Origin: Sporosarcina cascadiensis
GTDB taxonomy: Bacteria > Bacillota > Bacilli > Bacillales_A > Planococcaceae
Reading direction: 5' to 3'
Length of the DNA stretch: 64,000 nucleotides
NCBI RefSeq assembly: GCF_009650995.1
Contig: NZ_WHVV01000004.1
Coordinates: forward strand, 124,001-188,000
The position numbers and the translations under genes are program-made. This document shows positions 41,633-51,067 of this stretch, piece by piece (within the stretch, counting starts at the first letter, position 1; every line of letters starts with the position of its first letter). The notes under the pieces are model-generated. The model had not been told where the DNA came from. It did no database searches and saw only the letters and a program-made list of their open reading frames with translations.

Positions 41633-43339
41633 TCATCTACGGATTACATTTTTGATGAATTTTTCTAATGGCCATGTATTGATTACCTGATCAGCCGGCA
41701 GCCATGCTTTTTGTGCATATTCTACGCCAATCGGCATATAATCCAATTGCCCGGTCGCATGCGCATCCGTGTTGATCGCAATATTGACGCCCGCTTCCTT
41801 CGCCATAAGAAGATGCTCTGTACGCAAATCCAGACGGTACGGACTGGCATTGACCTCTAATATTTTCCCGTACTCCCCAGCCCACTTAATCAGCAGCTCC
41901 ATGTCAGGATTATAGCCTTCCCGCTGTCCGATAATCCGGCCGGTCGGGTGTGCAATCATGTGAACGTGAGGATTCTTGCATGCAGAATGCAGCCGTTCCA
42001 TGATCTGTTCCTGCGGCTGATTGAAACTCGAATGGATAGATGCAATAACAAAATCCAGCTGTTGCAGGATTTCATCTTCAAAGTCCAGTGTCCCGTCCGG
42101 CAAAATATCCATTTCGGTTCCGCAGAATACTTCTATATCATCGAATTTTGAGCTGACGGTACGAATTTCTTCTATTTGTGCGAGCAGCCTTTCAGGTGTT
42201 AACCCGTTGGCCACTTTTAGATAATGGGAGTGATCGGTGATGACCATATGCGAGTAACCTTTCGCACGGCAGGCTTCCACCATCTCCTCTATTGAATAGC
42301 CGCCGTCAGACCAGGTCGTGTGCATATGCAGATCAGAACGTATTAATTCCGGTGTCACAAGCTGTGAAATTTCATTCACCCGGTCAATTTCGGTTCCGTC
42401 TTTACGAATGCTTGGCGGAATAAATGGCAAATCAAAATAAGCGTAGAACTCTTCTTCACTAGCGAAGGTCTGTACATTGCCCGATTCATCTTCTACCCCA
42501 TACTCACTGATCTTCAACTTCCGGCTTTTTGCCAGCTGCCGCATGCGGACATTGTGCGCAGCAGATCCAGTAAAGTGATTCAATGCGGAAGCGAATTGTT
42601 CATTGGTCACAAAACGAAAATCGGCATCTATCGGATTTTCAGTATCGAGGGAGATCGACAGTTTGGCATCCCCGCCGGCAATCACTTTTTCAACCGGCAG
42701 TGCAGCAAGAATTTTTTCGCGTACTGCTGCAGGATGTTCCGTTACCAGAATCCAATCAACGTCTGAGCTTTCTTCTTCGCGTCTACGATAGCTGCCGGCC
42801 ACATGAAACTTTTCAATTTCTTCGATCAACTGTAATTCTTTTTCGACGAAATCGACTACTTTTTCTACTTGCCAAATTGGTGTTTTACCTGAGCGTTCTG
42901 CCAGGACTTCAATTTCTCTCAGTAAATTTTCTTCCGTCTTTTTACCAAAGCCCGGTACTTTGCTCACTTTTTGCTCAACGCACGCCTGACGCAATGATTC
43001 TACTGAATCTATGTTCAGTGCCTGCCTTAGCTTGGCAATCTTTTTGCCGCCTAAACCAGGGATATTCAGCATCGGTATCAAGCCCTTCGGCACCTGGTTT
43101 TCTAACTCTTTAAGCACTTCAGATGACCCGTTTTCCATTAAATCTGTGATAACTGCTCCCGTACCTTTGCCAATACCCTTCAGTGAAAGTATGTCATCCA
43201 TCTCAGAAAGGCTTCTCATATCTAATTCCAGAACAGAAGCAGCTTTGCGGAATGCCGCTACTTTAAAATGATTTTCTCCAAGCAGTTCCATATACAGTGC
43301 GATTTTTTCAAATGTACGTATAATGGTCTTTTTATTCAA
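41633..43339 (-). CDS. polX: DNA polymerase/3'-5' exonuclease PolX
   Basis: A 568-residue family X polymerase with a PHP domain. The N-terminal HhH and polymerase parts include KGIGKGTGAVITDLMENGS, GFGKKTEENLL, and the nucleotidyltransferase core HVAGSYRRREEESSDVDWIL with catalytic Asp residues. The C-terminal PHP nuclease begins DLHMHTTWSDGGYSIEEMV and has VITDHSH, EMDIL and INTDAHATG. It acts in base-excision repair. TTG start with SD GAGGAGG. Same position as yshC in B. subtilis. Confidence 0.95.
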   Translation of the reverse strand: MNKKTIIRTFEKIALYMELLGENHFKVAAFRKAASVLELDMRSLSEMDDILSLKGIGKGTGAVITDLMENGSSEVLKELENQVPKGLIPMLNIPGLGGKKIAKLRQALNIDSVESLRQACVEQKVSKVPGFGKKTEENLLREIEVLAERSGKTPIWQVEKVVDFVEKELQLIEEIEKFHVAGSYRRREEESSDVDWILVTEHPAAVREKILAALPVEKVIAGGDAKLSISLDTENPIDADFRFVTNEQFASALNHFTGSAAHNVRMRQLAKSRKLKISEYGVEDESGNVQTFASEEEFYAYFDLPFIPPSIRKDGTEIDRVNEISQLVTPELIRSDLHMHTTWSDGGYSIEEMVEACRAKGYSHMVITDHSHYLKVANGLTPERLLAQIEEIRTVSSKFDDIEVFCGTEMDILPDGTLDFEDEILQQLDFVIASIHSSFNQPQEQIMERLHSACKNPHVHMIAHPTGRIIGQREGYNPDMELLIKWAGEYGKILEVNASPYRLDLRTEHLLMAKEAGVNIAINTDAHATGQLDYMPIGVEYAQKAWLPADQVINTWPLEKFIKNVIRR

Positions 43340-43360
43340 ATCAATACCCTCCTCACTCTG

Positions 43361-43391
43361 TTAAAAAAGCTTCCACGCTAAACGGGAAGCT
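43361..43391 (-). terminator. Terminator between cvpA and polX
   Basis: Minus strand AGCTTCC/GGAAGCT stem with a 10-base loop, followed by TTTTTTAA. It follows cvpA and precedes polX, so the zapA-cvpA pair has its own end. Confidence 0.75.
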
Positions 43392-43411
43392 GTCAGTTCT
43401 TATGTACTTCA

Positions 43412-43951
43412 TCAGCCTGCGTAAACAAACCACCAATTTTTGATTGCCGATGAAATGATCGGTGTGTGTTCGAACATCGCCTTTGACAGTAATGAGTGGC
43501 GAAGGGAATTCTGGATGACCTCGGCTGGCAGAATCGCCAGAATCGACAAAAAGAAAAAAATGATGAAATAAAATTCAATAAATCCAAAACCTGCACCAAA
43601 CAAGCGCGCACCAAAGCCTAATACCGGCAAATGTTTCAAAAAGTCCAGCATGGAGCCAATTAGCTGAAGCACCAATTTAACTGCCACAAAAATAAAGATA
43701 AATGCGATTAAACGATAAAATGTCATATCTAAATCTAAATGATCAAATGTCCAGCTTAATTTTGCGTCTGCTGTCGCTCCTGGATAAGGGATCCACAGGA
43801 TCAGCTTTTCTGCCAGTGGTTTGTAGTACATATAGGCAACGATGATAGACCCGATCAACCCAAACATATGAATGAGCTGTACAATCAGACCGCGTCGGAA
43901 ACCCGTAATTAAACCGCCGACTAATAAAATAATTATCAGTAAATCAATCAT
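43412..43951 (-). CDS. CvpA family membrane protein
   Basis: A 179-residue protein with four membrane helices and the CvpA pattern: [20 protein letters not shown] at the N-terminus and [18 protein letters not shown] near residue 112. In E. coli CvpA is linked to colicin V production and purF expression; the Bacillus role is unclear. It overlaps zapA by eight bases. Orthologous in position to yshB. Confidence 0.85.
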   Translation of the reverse strand: MIDLLIIILLVGGLITGFRRGLIVQLIHMFGLIGSIIVAYMYYKPLAEKLILWIPYPGATADAKLSWTFDHLDLDMTFYRLIAFIFIFVAVKLVLQLIGSMLDFLKHLPVLGFGARLFGAGFGFIEFYFIIFFFLSILAILPAEVIQNSLRHSLLSKAMFEHTPIISSAIKNWWFVYAG

Positions 43952-44222
43952 ATCTAGCCTCTCTACCCTTCAGCTTTTTCACTTCTTCTTCTAATTGCTG
44001 CACTTTTTCTTCTAATTTTAAGTAGTCATGCACACTATTAACGGTTGTTAATACAGCGATTTTTGTACTGTCCAAGTAGGGATTGCGTTTGCTGATTTCC
44101 CGCATCCTATCATCGACAAGCGAGGCTACATGACGTACATGGCCAGACGACTCTGTGCCAATAATTGTATAGGTCTGTCCATAAATTTCAACTGCCACTC
44201 TTGCCTTTTCTTTGTCTGCCAC
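43944..44222 (-). CDS. zapA: Cell division protein ZapA
   Basis: A 92-residue ZapA-family protein. The N-terminal globular part has [20 protein letters not shown] and [19 protein letters not shown], and the C-terminus is a coiled coil ([19 protein letters not shown]). It promotes FtsZ bundling at the division ring. GTG start with SD GAGGAGGG. First of a two-gene unit with cvpA. Confidence 0.92.
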   Translation of the reverse strand: MADKEKARVAVEIYGQTYTIIGTESSGHVRHVASLVDDRMREISKRNPYLDSTKIAVLTTVNSVHDYLKLEEKVQQLEEEVKKLKGREARYD

Positions 44223-44400
44223 TATTCCGCCCTCCTCTAAAAAACCCTGTTCATAATCATACCATGAAAAACAATTGGTTGTGAATCAATAATGTCTCAT
44301 AATGACATTACAGGCAGTTTAACATACCGACATTCATTATACAGGTATATTTCAGGTATACTAATAAATAAAACCTCTCAGAAAGCGAGTGAAAGATCCA

Positions 44401-45336
44401 GTGAGTAACCAAGTCATCGTTTTTACAGAAAAAGAAATGCCAAAAGTGCTGAATTTTTATGAGGAAGATAAAATCACGCGTAATGCACCGGGAGTAATTT
44501 TCGCTGCCAAAACAGCTGATACCTCTATCACTGCCTATCGTTCAGGCAAGGTATTATTCCAGGGGGGCGGTGCGGAACGTGAAGCTGCACGATGGAGCAC
44601 TTCTTCAACACCGGCAGTTGCGAATGCGAAAAGCTCCGGAACAAAAGGCGATATCCTGCCCGAGAAATTTGCGGTTATGTCCGTACTCGGATCGGATGAA
44701 ACTGGAACAGGTGATTTTTTCGGCCCGATTACAGTAGCCGCATGTTATATCAGCAGTGAAAAGATTGAACTCGTACGTGAACTGGGTGTGAAAGATTCAA
44801 AGCAGCTGACCGACACCTATATGCAGCAAATTGCCGGAGATCTGAAACAAGTCGTCCCGCATTGCGTTCTGACACTCGACAATACCAAATACAATGAAAT
44901 TCAAAGTAAAGGGTGGTCCCAGGGAAAGATTAAAGCTATCCTGCATAACCAGGCCTTACAGCAAGTGCTGGATCAAATCAAGCCTGAGTATCCCGAATAT
45001 ATTTTAATTGACCAGTTTGCTGAGAGAAAAGTGTACTATAATCACTTGAAGAATGAGCCGGCTATCGTGCAGGACAAAGTGCTGTTCTCAACAAAAGCGG
45101 AAAATTTGCATGTATCGGTAGCGACCGCATCCATTCTGGCCCGCGTAGCATTTTTAGAACAAATGGATCAGCTGAGTGTGACGGCTGGCGTGACATTGCC
45201 TAAAGGAGCAGGCCCAAGAGTGGATCAGGTCGCCTGCCAGATCATTCGTAAAAAAGGCGAACCTTTTTTACAATCTATCACGAAAGCGCATTTCGCCAAT
45301 ACACAAAAAGCATTGAAGCTGGTTTATAAGAAATAA
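44401..45336 (+). CDS. rnhC: Ribonuclease HIII
   Basis: A protein of 311 residues. An N-terminal substrate-binding domain (FAAKTADTSITAYRSGKVLF) precedes the type 2 RNase H core: VLGSDETGTGDFFGPITVAA with catalytic Asp-Glu, LGVKDSKQLTD, and LIDQFAERKVYY. It degrades RNA in RNA-DNA hybrids. The frame begins at GTG 44389; GTG 44401 gives an N-terminus like that of B. subtilis RnhC (MSxxVI). Neither has a strong SD. Divergent from zapA, as in B. subtilis. Confidence 0.92.
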   Translation: MSNQVIVFTEKEMPKVLNFYEEDKITRNAPGVIFAAKTADTSITAYRSGKVLFQGGGAEREAARWSTSSTPAVANAKSSGTKGDILPEKFAVMSVLGSDETGTGDFFGPITVAACYISSEKIELVRELGVKDSKQLTDTYMQQIAGDLKQVVPHCVLTLDNTKYNEIQSKGWSQGKIKAILHNQALQQVLDQIKPEYPEYILIDQFAERKVYYNHLKNEPAIVQDKVLFSTKAENLHVSVATASILARVAFLEQMDQLSVTAGVTLPKGAGPRVDQVACQIIRKKGEPFLQSITKAHFANTQKALKLVYKK

Positions 45337-45349
45337 TTTCACCAACATG

Positions 45350-45387
45350 AAAACCGCAACTCTCATTAATCTGAGGGCTGCGGTTTT
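45350..45387. terminator. Bidirectional terminator between rnhC and pheT
   Basis: AAAACCGCA/TGCGGTTTT stem with an inner CTCA/TGAG stem and T tail. It is between the convergent ends of rnhC and pheT. Confidence 0.75.
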
Positions 45388-45398
45388 TCGTACCTATT

Positions 45399-47810
45399 TT
45401 ACGATCTGAGCTGCGCATTAGCCTGAACAGTTAAAGCATCCAGTACCTTATTATGCGTATTCACAACTTCTTCATCCGTCAATGTGCGTTCAGGATCAAA
45501 GTAAGTCAGTGAGAATGCCAAAGATTTCTTGCCTTCTTCTACATTTTTACCTTCATACAAATCAAACAGCTGAACATGCTTCAATAACTTACCGCCTGCT
45601 TGCTTAATAATTGCCTGCAGATTGGCTGCAGATGTATTACGGTCTACTACTAACGCAATGTCACGTGACATGGAAGGATAGCGCGGTACCTGCTCGTAGA
45701 AGAGTTCTCCAGCCGCTGTTTCCATAATGACACGCAAGTTCATTTCCATCACATACGTTTCCTGCAAATCGCGCTGATTCTGCACTGTTGGATGCACTTG
45801 TCCAATCATACCTACAGACTGGTCACCAAGCCATACAGTCGCAGTGCGTCCGGGATGCATTCCTTCGACAGAAGTTTTTGTGAACTGGATACGTTCAAGC
45901 AGTCCAAGCTGCTCAAACAGCCCTTCCACAATCCCTTTCATTACGAAGAAATCAACTTTTTTCGTCTCTGCCTGCCATGCATGGTGAACCCATTTACCCG
46001 TCAGCACTGCCGCGACATGCTCAACTTCTTTCGGCAGTCCATCCTCTTCAATACCTAAGAAAACAGAACCAGTTTCATACAGAGCAATTGATTCATTACG
46101 GCGTGCAATATTGTAAGAAGCTGCATCCAGAAGGTGAGGAATCAGGCTTTGGCGCAATACACTGCGCTCTTCACTCATCGGCATCAGCAATGTGGTCACA
46201 GGAGCTGTTTCAAGCGCAAATGCCTGTGCATCTTTCGGTGAAGCCAATGAATACGTCAAAGCCTGTGAAAGACCTGCCGCTTCCAAAAATCTGCGTACAA
46301 TTCGGCGCTTCGCCTGATATGGCGTTAAACCGCCCGGCGTACTTTCTACAACCGGCAATGTTTTTGGAATCTCGTCATAGCCGTAAAGCCGTGCGATTTC
46401 CTCAATCATGTCTTCTTTAATTCGTAAATCCTGACGCCGCGTAGGAATATCCATCACGAGCTGGCCGTTGATTGCTTCAGTCGGGATTTGCAGACGATCC
46501 ATGATGGATTTCATTTCGTCCATCGGGATCTTCATGCCCAGACGGTTGTTGACATAATCCGGTGACAAAATGATCCGTTCTGAAGTTTTATCCAGTTCAT
46601 CAAATACTACAGAACCTTCCAGCACTTCTCCGCCAGCCAGTTCAGCCATCAGTTGCGCTGCGCGTTCTGCAGCCTCTGCTACACGGTTCGGATCCACACC
46701 TTTTTCAAAGCGGGCGCTTGCATCGCTGCGAAGACCGATTTCTCTGGAAGTCTGACGCACAGATCCAGGGGCGAAATATGCTGACTCGATGACTACTGTC
46801 ACAGTTCCTTCATGCACTTCAGAATTCGCACCGCCCATTACGCCTGCAAGTGCCACTGGCTCTTTACCATTTGTGATAACAAGCTGATTACTTTTCAGTG
46901 TGCGTTCCGCCTGATCCAGCGTCACCATTTTCTCGCCTTCATCTGCATGTCGTACGACGATTTCCTTTGTTGCAAGACGGTCATAGTCAAACGCGTGAAG
47001 CGGCTGGCCATATTCCATTAATACATAGTTCGTCACATCGACGATATTATTATGTGGACGGATGCCTGCTGACATCAACGTATTTTGAAGCCATTGAGGC
47101 GATTCAGCGACTTTGACGTTCTTTACGACTTTCGCGACATACATCGGATTATCTTCGGGAGATTCAACCGTCAGCTTTAGAAAGTCCTGTGCTTTTTCAG
47201 ATGACACTTCATAAGAAATGGAAGGCAGTTTCACGTCTTTGGACAGAATCGCACCGACTTCATACGCAACGCCGAGCATGCTTAGCGCATCGGAACGGTT
47301 CGGTGTCAGATCAAATTCCAATACTTTATCATAAAGGCCCAGATGTGATAATGCACTCTCCCCTGCCGGAGCTTCAGCCGGCAACACGTAAATGCCTTCT
47401 GCGTAAGCTTTCGGAACCAGTTTCCCTTCAATTCCAAGCTCTTGGAGTGAACAGATCATGCCGTTTGACTCTTCCCCACGAAGTTTTGCCTTTTTAATCT
47501 TCATGCCGCCCGGCAAAGTTGCTCCCGGACGAGCTACGATCACTTTCTGACCTGCTGCGATATTCGGCGCTCCACAAATAATTTGTGTAACTTCTCCCCC
47601 GACATCCACCTGGCAAATATGAAGTTTATCTGCTTCCGGATGCTTTACGCAGTCCGTTACATAACCGATCACTACATTTTCCATTCCAAATGAACGGTCG
47701 ATAATGCCGTCTACTTCAATCCCCGCACGCGTAATCTTTTCTGCAAGTTCTGCCGCGCTTAGTTCATTCCAGTCTATATAATTACTTAACCAATTTGTTG
47801 ATACTAACAT
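45399..47810 (-). CDS. pheT: Phenylalanine-tRNA ligase beta subunit
   Basis: A 803-residue subunit. N-terminal tRNA-binding OB domain (VIGYVTDCVKHPEADKLHIC; CGAPNIAAGQKV), B3/B4 editing domain (LPSISYEV ... RPHNNIVDVTNYVLMEYGQP), B5 (PTRRQDLRIKEDMIEEIARL) and the C-terminal anticodon-recognition fold (SMSRDIALVVDR). Partner of PheS in the (alpha-beta)2 synthetase. Two ATG codons are adjacent; 47810 has better spacing from SD AAGGAGG. Ten bases after pheS. Confidence 0.95.
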   Translation of the reverse strand: MLVSTNWLSNYIDWNELSAAELAEKITRAGIEVDGIIDRSFGMENVVIGYVTDCVKHPEADKLHICQVDVGGEVTQIICGAPNIAAGQKVIVARPGATLPGGMKIKKAKLRGEESNGMICSLQELGIEGKLVPKAYAEGIYVLPAEAPAGESALSHLGLYDKVLEFDLTPNRSDALSMLGVAYEVGAILSKDVKLPSISYEVSSEKAQDFLKLTVESPEDNPMYVAKVVKNVKVAESPQWLQNTLMSAGIRPHNNIVDVTNYVLMEYGQPLHAFDYDRLATKEIVVRHADEGEKMVTLDQAERTLKSNQLVITNGKEPVALAGVMGGANSEVHEGTVTVVIESAYFAPGSVRQTSREIGLRSDASARFEKGVDPNRVAEAAERAAQLMAELAGGEVLEGSVVFDELDKTSERIILSPDYVNNRLGMKIPMDEMKSIMDRLQIPTEAINGQLVMDIPTRRQDLRIKEDMIEEIARLYGYDEIPKTLPVVESTPGGLTPYQAKRRIVRRFLEAAGLSQALTYSLASPKDAQAFALETAPVTTLLMPMSEERSVLRQSLIPHLLDAASYNIARRNESIALYETGSVFLGIEEDGLPKEVEHVAAVLTGKWVHHAWQAETKKVDFFVMKGIVEGLFEQLGLLERIQFTKTSVEGMHPGRTATVWLGDQSVGMIGQVHPTVQNQRDLQETYVMEMNLRVIMETAAGELFYEQVPRYPSMSRDIALVVDRNTSAANLQAIIKQAGGKLLKHVQLFDLYEGKNVEEGKKSLAFSLTYFDPERTLTDEEVVNTHNKVLDALTVQANAQLRS

Positions 47811-47822
47811 CATTACGCCTCC

Positions 47823-48860
47823 TTACGCCTCTGCCCGGTGGAATTGAGAAATAAAACGAATGTCATTTGTATAGAAATGACGAATGTCTTCCACTCCGTA
47901 TTTTAACATTGCAATACGTTCCGGCCCCATACCGAACGCGAAACCAGTAACCTCTTCAGGGTTATAGCCGGCCATCTCAAGCACATTGGGGTGCACCATG
48001 CCCGCTCCAAGAATTTCAATCCACCCTGTTTTCTTACATACATTACAACCTGATCCGCCGCATTTGAAGCAAGAAATATCCATCTCTACAGACGGTTCAG
48101 TGAATGGGAAAAAGCTGGGACGCAAACGAATTTCACGATCTGCACCGAATAATTTCTTTGCCAATAAATCAAGCGTGCCTTTTAAATCACTCATGCGAAT
48201 ATTTTCGCCGACGACCAATCCCTCAATCTGCGTAAATTGATGAGAGTGTGTCGCATCATCTGAGTCACGGCGATACACTTTACCCGGGCAGATAATTTTA
48301 ATGGCGGCTCCTTCTTTTGCTTCCATTGTTCTAGCTTGCACGGGTGATGTATGCGTACGCAATAAAATGTCCTCTGTAATATAGAAAGAATCCTGCATGT
48401 CACGGGCCGGGTGACCTTTCGGCAGGTTAAGCGCTTCAAAGTTATAGTAATCTTTTTCTACTTCTGGCCCCTCAGCGATTTCATACCCCATACTAATGAA
48501 GAAGTCTTCAATTTCTTCCACAACCCGCGTTAATGGATGATGGTTGCCAAGTTCTACTGGACGGCCCGGCAATGTGACGTCGATGGATTCTTTATCAAGC
48601 TGTTCCTGGATTGCCTGCTGTTCGAGAATTTCCTTACGCTCTTCAAGAATTTCAGTAACACTTTCACGGATTTCGTTGACGAGTGCACCCATTTTCGGGC
48701 GCTCTTCTGCTGGAAGTTTCCCCATTCCTTTTAGCAGATCTGTAATGGGTCCTTTTTTACCAAGATAGGCTACTCGTACGTCGTTTAGTTCTTTCACGGT
48801 GTTTGATTCTTTGATTTTACTCATGACTTGTTCTTTCAGTTCATGCAGTTGTTCTTTCAT
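47823..48860 (-). CDS. pheS: Phenylalanine-tRNA ligase alpha subunit
   Basis: A 345-residue class II catalytic subunit. N-terminal coiled-coil, then motif 2 around [20 protein letters not shown] and motif 3 with [17 protein letters not shown]. The [17 protein letters not shown] segment forms a zinc-like Cys cluster seen in Firmicute PheS. Length is as in B. subtilis (344). SD GAGGAG precedes the ATG. Expression is controlled by the T-box upstream. Confidence 0.96.
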   Translation of the reverse strand: MKEQLHELKEQVMSKIKESNTVKELNDVRVAYLGKKGPITDLLKGMGKLPAEERPKMGALVNEIRESVTEILEERKEILEQQAIQEQLDKESIDVTLPGRPVELGNHHPLTRVVEEIEDFFISMGYEIAEGPEVEKDYYNFEALNLPKGHPARDMQDSFYITEDILLRTHTSPVQARTMEAKEGAAIKIICPGKVYRRDSDDATHSHQFTQIEGLVVGENIRMSDLKGTLDLLAKKLFGADREIRLRPSFFPFTEPSVEMDISCFKCGGSGCNVCKKTGWIEILGAGMVHPNVLEMAGYNPEEVTGFAFGMGPERIAMLKYGVEDIRHFYTNDIRFISQFHRAEA

Positions 48861-48917
48861 GTTCCATAACTCCTCTCTTTAGTTCAGTGGCGGTTCGCAA
48901 TAATAGTTTTTGAAAAA

Positions 48918-49182
48918 CAAAAAACTCGCCCCTATAAAAGGGACGAGGTCGATTTCGCGGTACCACCCTGATTAGTTTGCATCTAAAAAAGTATGATGCA
49001 AAATCACTTGAATTGGAATAACGGTCCTTTGCCGGCACGCCTTTACATTGCTGGTCCTGGCGTGCAGCTCACGGGGTGAATTCGATGGGACTTCGTTTTT
49101 TTACACTTTCAGTCGGGGTGTAAAATTCCTGTAAACGTGTTTTCCATGTACTGTTCCCGGTCATTGCTTTTTATTTGATTCA
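48918..49182 (-). promoter_or_regulatory. T-box leader of pheST
   Basis: Minus strand. The conserved T-box sequence AGGGTGGTACCGCG lies at 48956-48969 and is followed by a terminator (CTCGTCCC/GGGGCGAG, then T7, 48918-48947). A candidate phenylalanine specifier TTC lies at 49078-49080, in GAATTCACC. Further stems (for example GCACGCC/GGCGTGC) fit Stem I/III. Uncharged tRNA-Phe should stabilise the antiterminator and raise pheST expression. Confidence 0.9.
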
Positions 49183-49188
49183 TCTCAT

Positions 49189-49217
49189 AGTATACCGTAA
49201 TCCGATAAGGCCTTCAA
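49189..49217 (-). promoter_or_regulatory. Sigma-A promoter of the pheST T-box leader
   Basis: Minus strand TTGAAG (49212-49217), a 17-base spacer, and TATACT (49189-49194). Its predicted start point is near 49182, at the 5' end of the T-box leader. Confidence 0.7.
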
Positions 49218-49225
49218 CAGTGAAG

Positions 49226-49984
49226 TCAGTGTGTCCGCAGTTTATAGAGTAAAATACCAGTTGCAACGGCTACGTTCAATGATTCAGCCTGACCATATAA
49301 AGGTATTTTTACAACTTGATCGGCTTGCGAAAGCAGATCAGTATTTACGCCGCTTCCTTCATTGCCGACCAGCAAAGCAAAGTCTGACTGCGGTTTTATG
49401 TCATGTAGAGAGACCGCTTCGTGCAGACCTGTGCCCATTAAGGAAACATTATTAGTTTTTAAATGAATCAGCCATTCCCCAAGCTCTGCTCGAATGACAG
49501 GAATATGAAAATGTGAGCCTTGTGCAGAGCGTACGGTCTTCGGATTATATGGATCGGCACATCCTTTTCCAAGTATCACCCCGTCAAGTCCCGCAGCATC
49601 CGCCGTGCGAATCATCGTACCGATATTTCCGGGATCCTGGACAGCATCAATGAGTAAAAGTTTTGTCCAATTCTTCTGTTGGGTTTCATCATATTGCGGC
49701 TGTTTACAGTAGGCAAAGACACCCTGTGTTTGCTCTGTTTCGGATATTTCCTTAGCAACCGCGGCTGTAATTTCAATAATAGACGCCTGCCAATCAGCAG
49801 GAATCTCTATATCTTCCCTGACTAAAAGCTGAATGACAGTGCCTCCCCGTTTTAAAGCTTCTTCTACGAGATGATAGCCTTCTACAAGAAACTCTTTCGT
49901 CTGGTCTCTTTCTTTCCTGATGGTTACAAGTTTTTTCCAATGTTTCACTAATGAATTTTGTGTGGATTCGATACGCTTATTCAA
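49226..49984 (-). CDS. TrmH/SpoU-family RNA 2'-O-methyltransferase (YsgA-like)
   Basis: A protein of about 252 residues. An N-terminal RNA-binding substrate domain (EFLVEGYHLVEEALKRGG) precedes the SPOUT domain with its knot motifs: LLIDAVQDPGNIGTMIRTAD, GCADPYNPKTVRSAQGSHFH, LLVGNEGSGV and IPLYGQAESLNVAVATGILL. It methylates ribose in rRNA or tRNA; exact site unknown. ATG 49996 abuts the SD AAAAGG, so TTG 49984 (LNKRIESTQN, matching YsgA starts) is preferred though spacing is long. Same position as ysgA. Confidence 0.88.
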   Translation of the reverse strand: MNKRIESTQNSLVKHWKKLVTIRKERDQTKEFLVEGYHLVEEALKRGGTVIQLLVREDIEIPADWQASIIEITAAVAKEISETEQTQGVFAYCKQPQYDETQQKNWTKLLLIDAVQDPGNIGTMIRTADAAGLDGVILGKGCADPYNPKTVRSAQGSHFHIPVIRAELGEWLIHLKTNNVSLMGTGLHEAVSLHDIKPQSDFALLVGNEGSGVNTDLLSQADQVVKIPLYGQAESLNVAVATGILLYKLRTH

Positions 49985-50074
49985 GAGGCAGTACATCCTT
50001 TTTTATTTTAGTGTACCAAATGATAGTATATTTAGCGACTGTCGGGGAAAAGATATGTGCAGGAGGATGATAAT

Positions 50075-50290
50075 ATGGATTTTCAAATACGTGATGCGAT
50101 TGCAGCCAATATGACAGATAATAGTTCTTCAGATGTTCGCAGTGTGATTGATGACGCAATTCAGCGCGGTGAAGAGCATCTACTGCCGGGTCTGGGTGTG
50201 TTTTTCGAACAGCTTTGGAAGCGTGCAGATGATACAGAAAAAGAACAAATGACCAATGAATTATCTCAGGCATTTGCTAAGGCACAGTAA
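50075..50290 (+). CDS. sspI: Small acid-soluble spore protein SspI
   Basis: A 71-residue protein of the same length as B. subtilis SspI. FQIRDAIAANMTDNSSSDVR and IDDAIQRGEEHLLPGLGVFF (GEExxLPGLGVxFE) are the family signature. It is a minor spore SASP made in the forespore. The frame extends six codons to a GTG, but SD AGGAGGATG correctly spaces ATG 50075. I could not find a convincing sigma-G promoter. It is divergent from ysgA, as in B. subtilis. Confidence 0.95.
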   Translation: MDFQIRDAIAANMTDNSSSDVRSVIDDAIQRGEEHLLPGLGVFFEQLWKRADDTEKEQMTNELSQAFAKAQ

Positions 50291-50300
50291 TCAGCAGAAC

Positions 50301-50340
50301 AAAATCCCTCACTTTGAATTAATAAAGTGAGGGATTTTTT
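50301..50340 (+). terminator. Terminator of sspI
   Basis: A perfect 14-bp stem AAATCCCTCACTTT/AAAGTGAGGGATTT, loop GAATTAAT-type, followed by T run. It starts ten bases after the sspI stop. Confidence 0.9.
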
Positions 50341-50477
50341 ACGACTCTAAACCAAAACATGTGCTTGAAAGTCTATTTCACGGATTTGACTGTGATTACG
50401 CAGTATAGAATGGTAGGTGGGTAGAAGACCGTTTCCCTGCGTTCCAGGCGGACGCTTGTCTTACGGGCCCGCGGTGA

Positions 50478-50540
50478 GCCAAGCGAACAGCGAAGGGTTC
50501 GCTTTGCCGTGTTTTTGCGCTCTTTGCAAAAATTAAGGCA
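50478..50540 (+). repeat. 63-bp double-hairpin repeat, copy 1
   Basis: It reads GCCAAGCGAACAGCGAAGGG, then TTCGCTTTGCCGTG, TTTTTGCGCTCTTTGCAAAA and ATTAAGGCA. Hairpin one is AGCGAAC/GTTCGCT; hairpin two is TTTTTGC/GCAAAAA. Copies 2 and 3 keep the same length and both hairpins with base changes. Confidence 0.75.
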
Positions 50541-50661
50541 ATACAGGGTTCCTTCTGCCATCTTCTCTCGCTTCGCTGCCGCAAGTTGCCTCACCTGTCG
50601 GGCTGATCCTCCCAGAGTCTTTTTAGCCGCGGGCTCACACGAAGCGAGTTATGCAACCGTT

Positions 50662-50724
50662 GCCAAGCGAACAGCGTAGGGTTCGCTTGGCCGTATTTCT
50701 GTGTCCTTTGCAGAAATTAAGGCA
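50662..50724 (+). repeat. 63-bp double-hairpin repeat, copy 2
   Basis: Same 63-base length as copy 1. The first hairpin is extended (CCAAGCGAAC/GTTCGCTTGG), and the second is TTTCTG ... CAGAAA, showing paired base changes relative to copy 1. Confidence 0.75.
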
Positions 50725-50839
50725 CCTGTCGGCGTACTTAGGTTGCCTGTAACGAAGGTACACTGGCTGGTGTTTTAATACTTTTTGCGCGAGAAGGCAG
50801 TATGAGCGAAATATCTGAGACTATTACGATAGGTAAGGC

Positions 50840-50883
50840 GTTTCATGCAATACTTAGCATTCTGCAAAGATTTAGATCCTTGT
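50840..50883 (+). repeat. Dispersed repeat copy B (related to 22822-22865)
   Basis: GTTTCATGCAATACTTAGC, then ATTCTGCAAAGATTTAGATC. The same core occurs 28 kb away at 22822-22865. Here the ATG at 50845 opens a 41-codon frame ending at 50970, with AAGG six bases upstream. Confidence 0.5.
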
Positions 50884-50970
50884 GGTCAAAGTGTTTACAA
50901 AGTCGAAAAACGAATCCACGCCAACTTAACTCACACTCTGCCAAAAGGCAACACGACATACATTTTCTAG
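50845..50970 (+). CDS. Possible 41-residue small protein in repeat copy B
   Basis: ATG frame beginning MQYLAFCKDLDPCGQ and ending KGNTTYIF. AAGG sits six bases before the ATG. The first 13 residues resemble the frame at 22827 (MQYLVFWKSLGTGRQ), which however runs on through a tRNA gene. No family is recognised and it may just be repeat sequence. Confidence 0.2.
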   Translation: MQYLAFCKDLDPCGQSVYKVEKRIHANLTHTLPKGNTTYIF

Positions 50971-51004
50971 CAAAAGCGTAGGCGCAAATGCGAGGTCGGC
51001 CGTT

Positions 51005-51067
51005 GCAAAGCGAACAGCGAGGGGTTCGCTTTGCCGTACTTTTGCGCTCTTTATAAAAGTTAAGGCA
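51005..51067 (+). repeat. 63-bp double-hairpin repeat, copy 3
   Basis: Same length and layout as copies 1 and 2: AAAGCGAAC/GTTCGCTTT hairpin, then TTTTGCGCTCTTTATAAAA (second hairpin weaker), ending TTAAGGCA. Confidence 0.75.

Noticed and set aside
42583..43113. 176-codon plus-strand frame
   Set aside because: Antisense to polX, low-complexity composition, no SD or family match.
50373..50594. 73-codon minus-strand frame, with a nested second frame at 50396-50584
   Set aside because: It reads through repeat copy 1, lacks an SD, and its peptide recurs in the frame at 50843-51109 only because the DNA is repeated.
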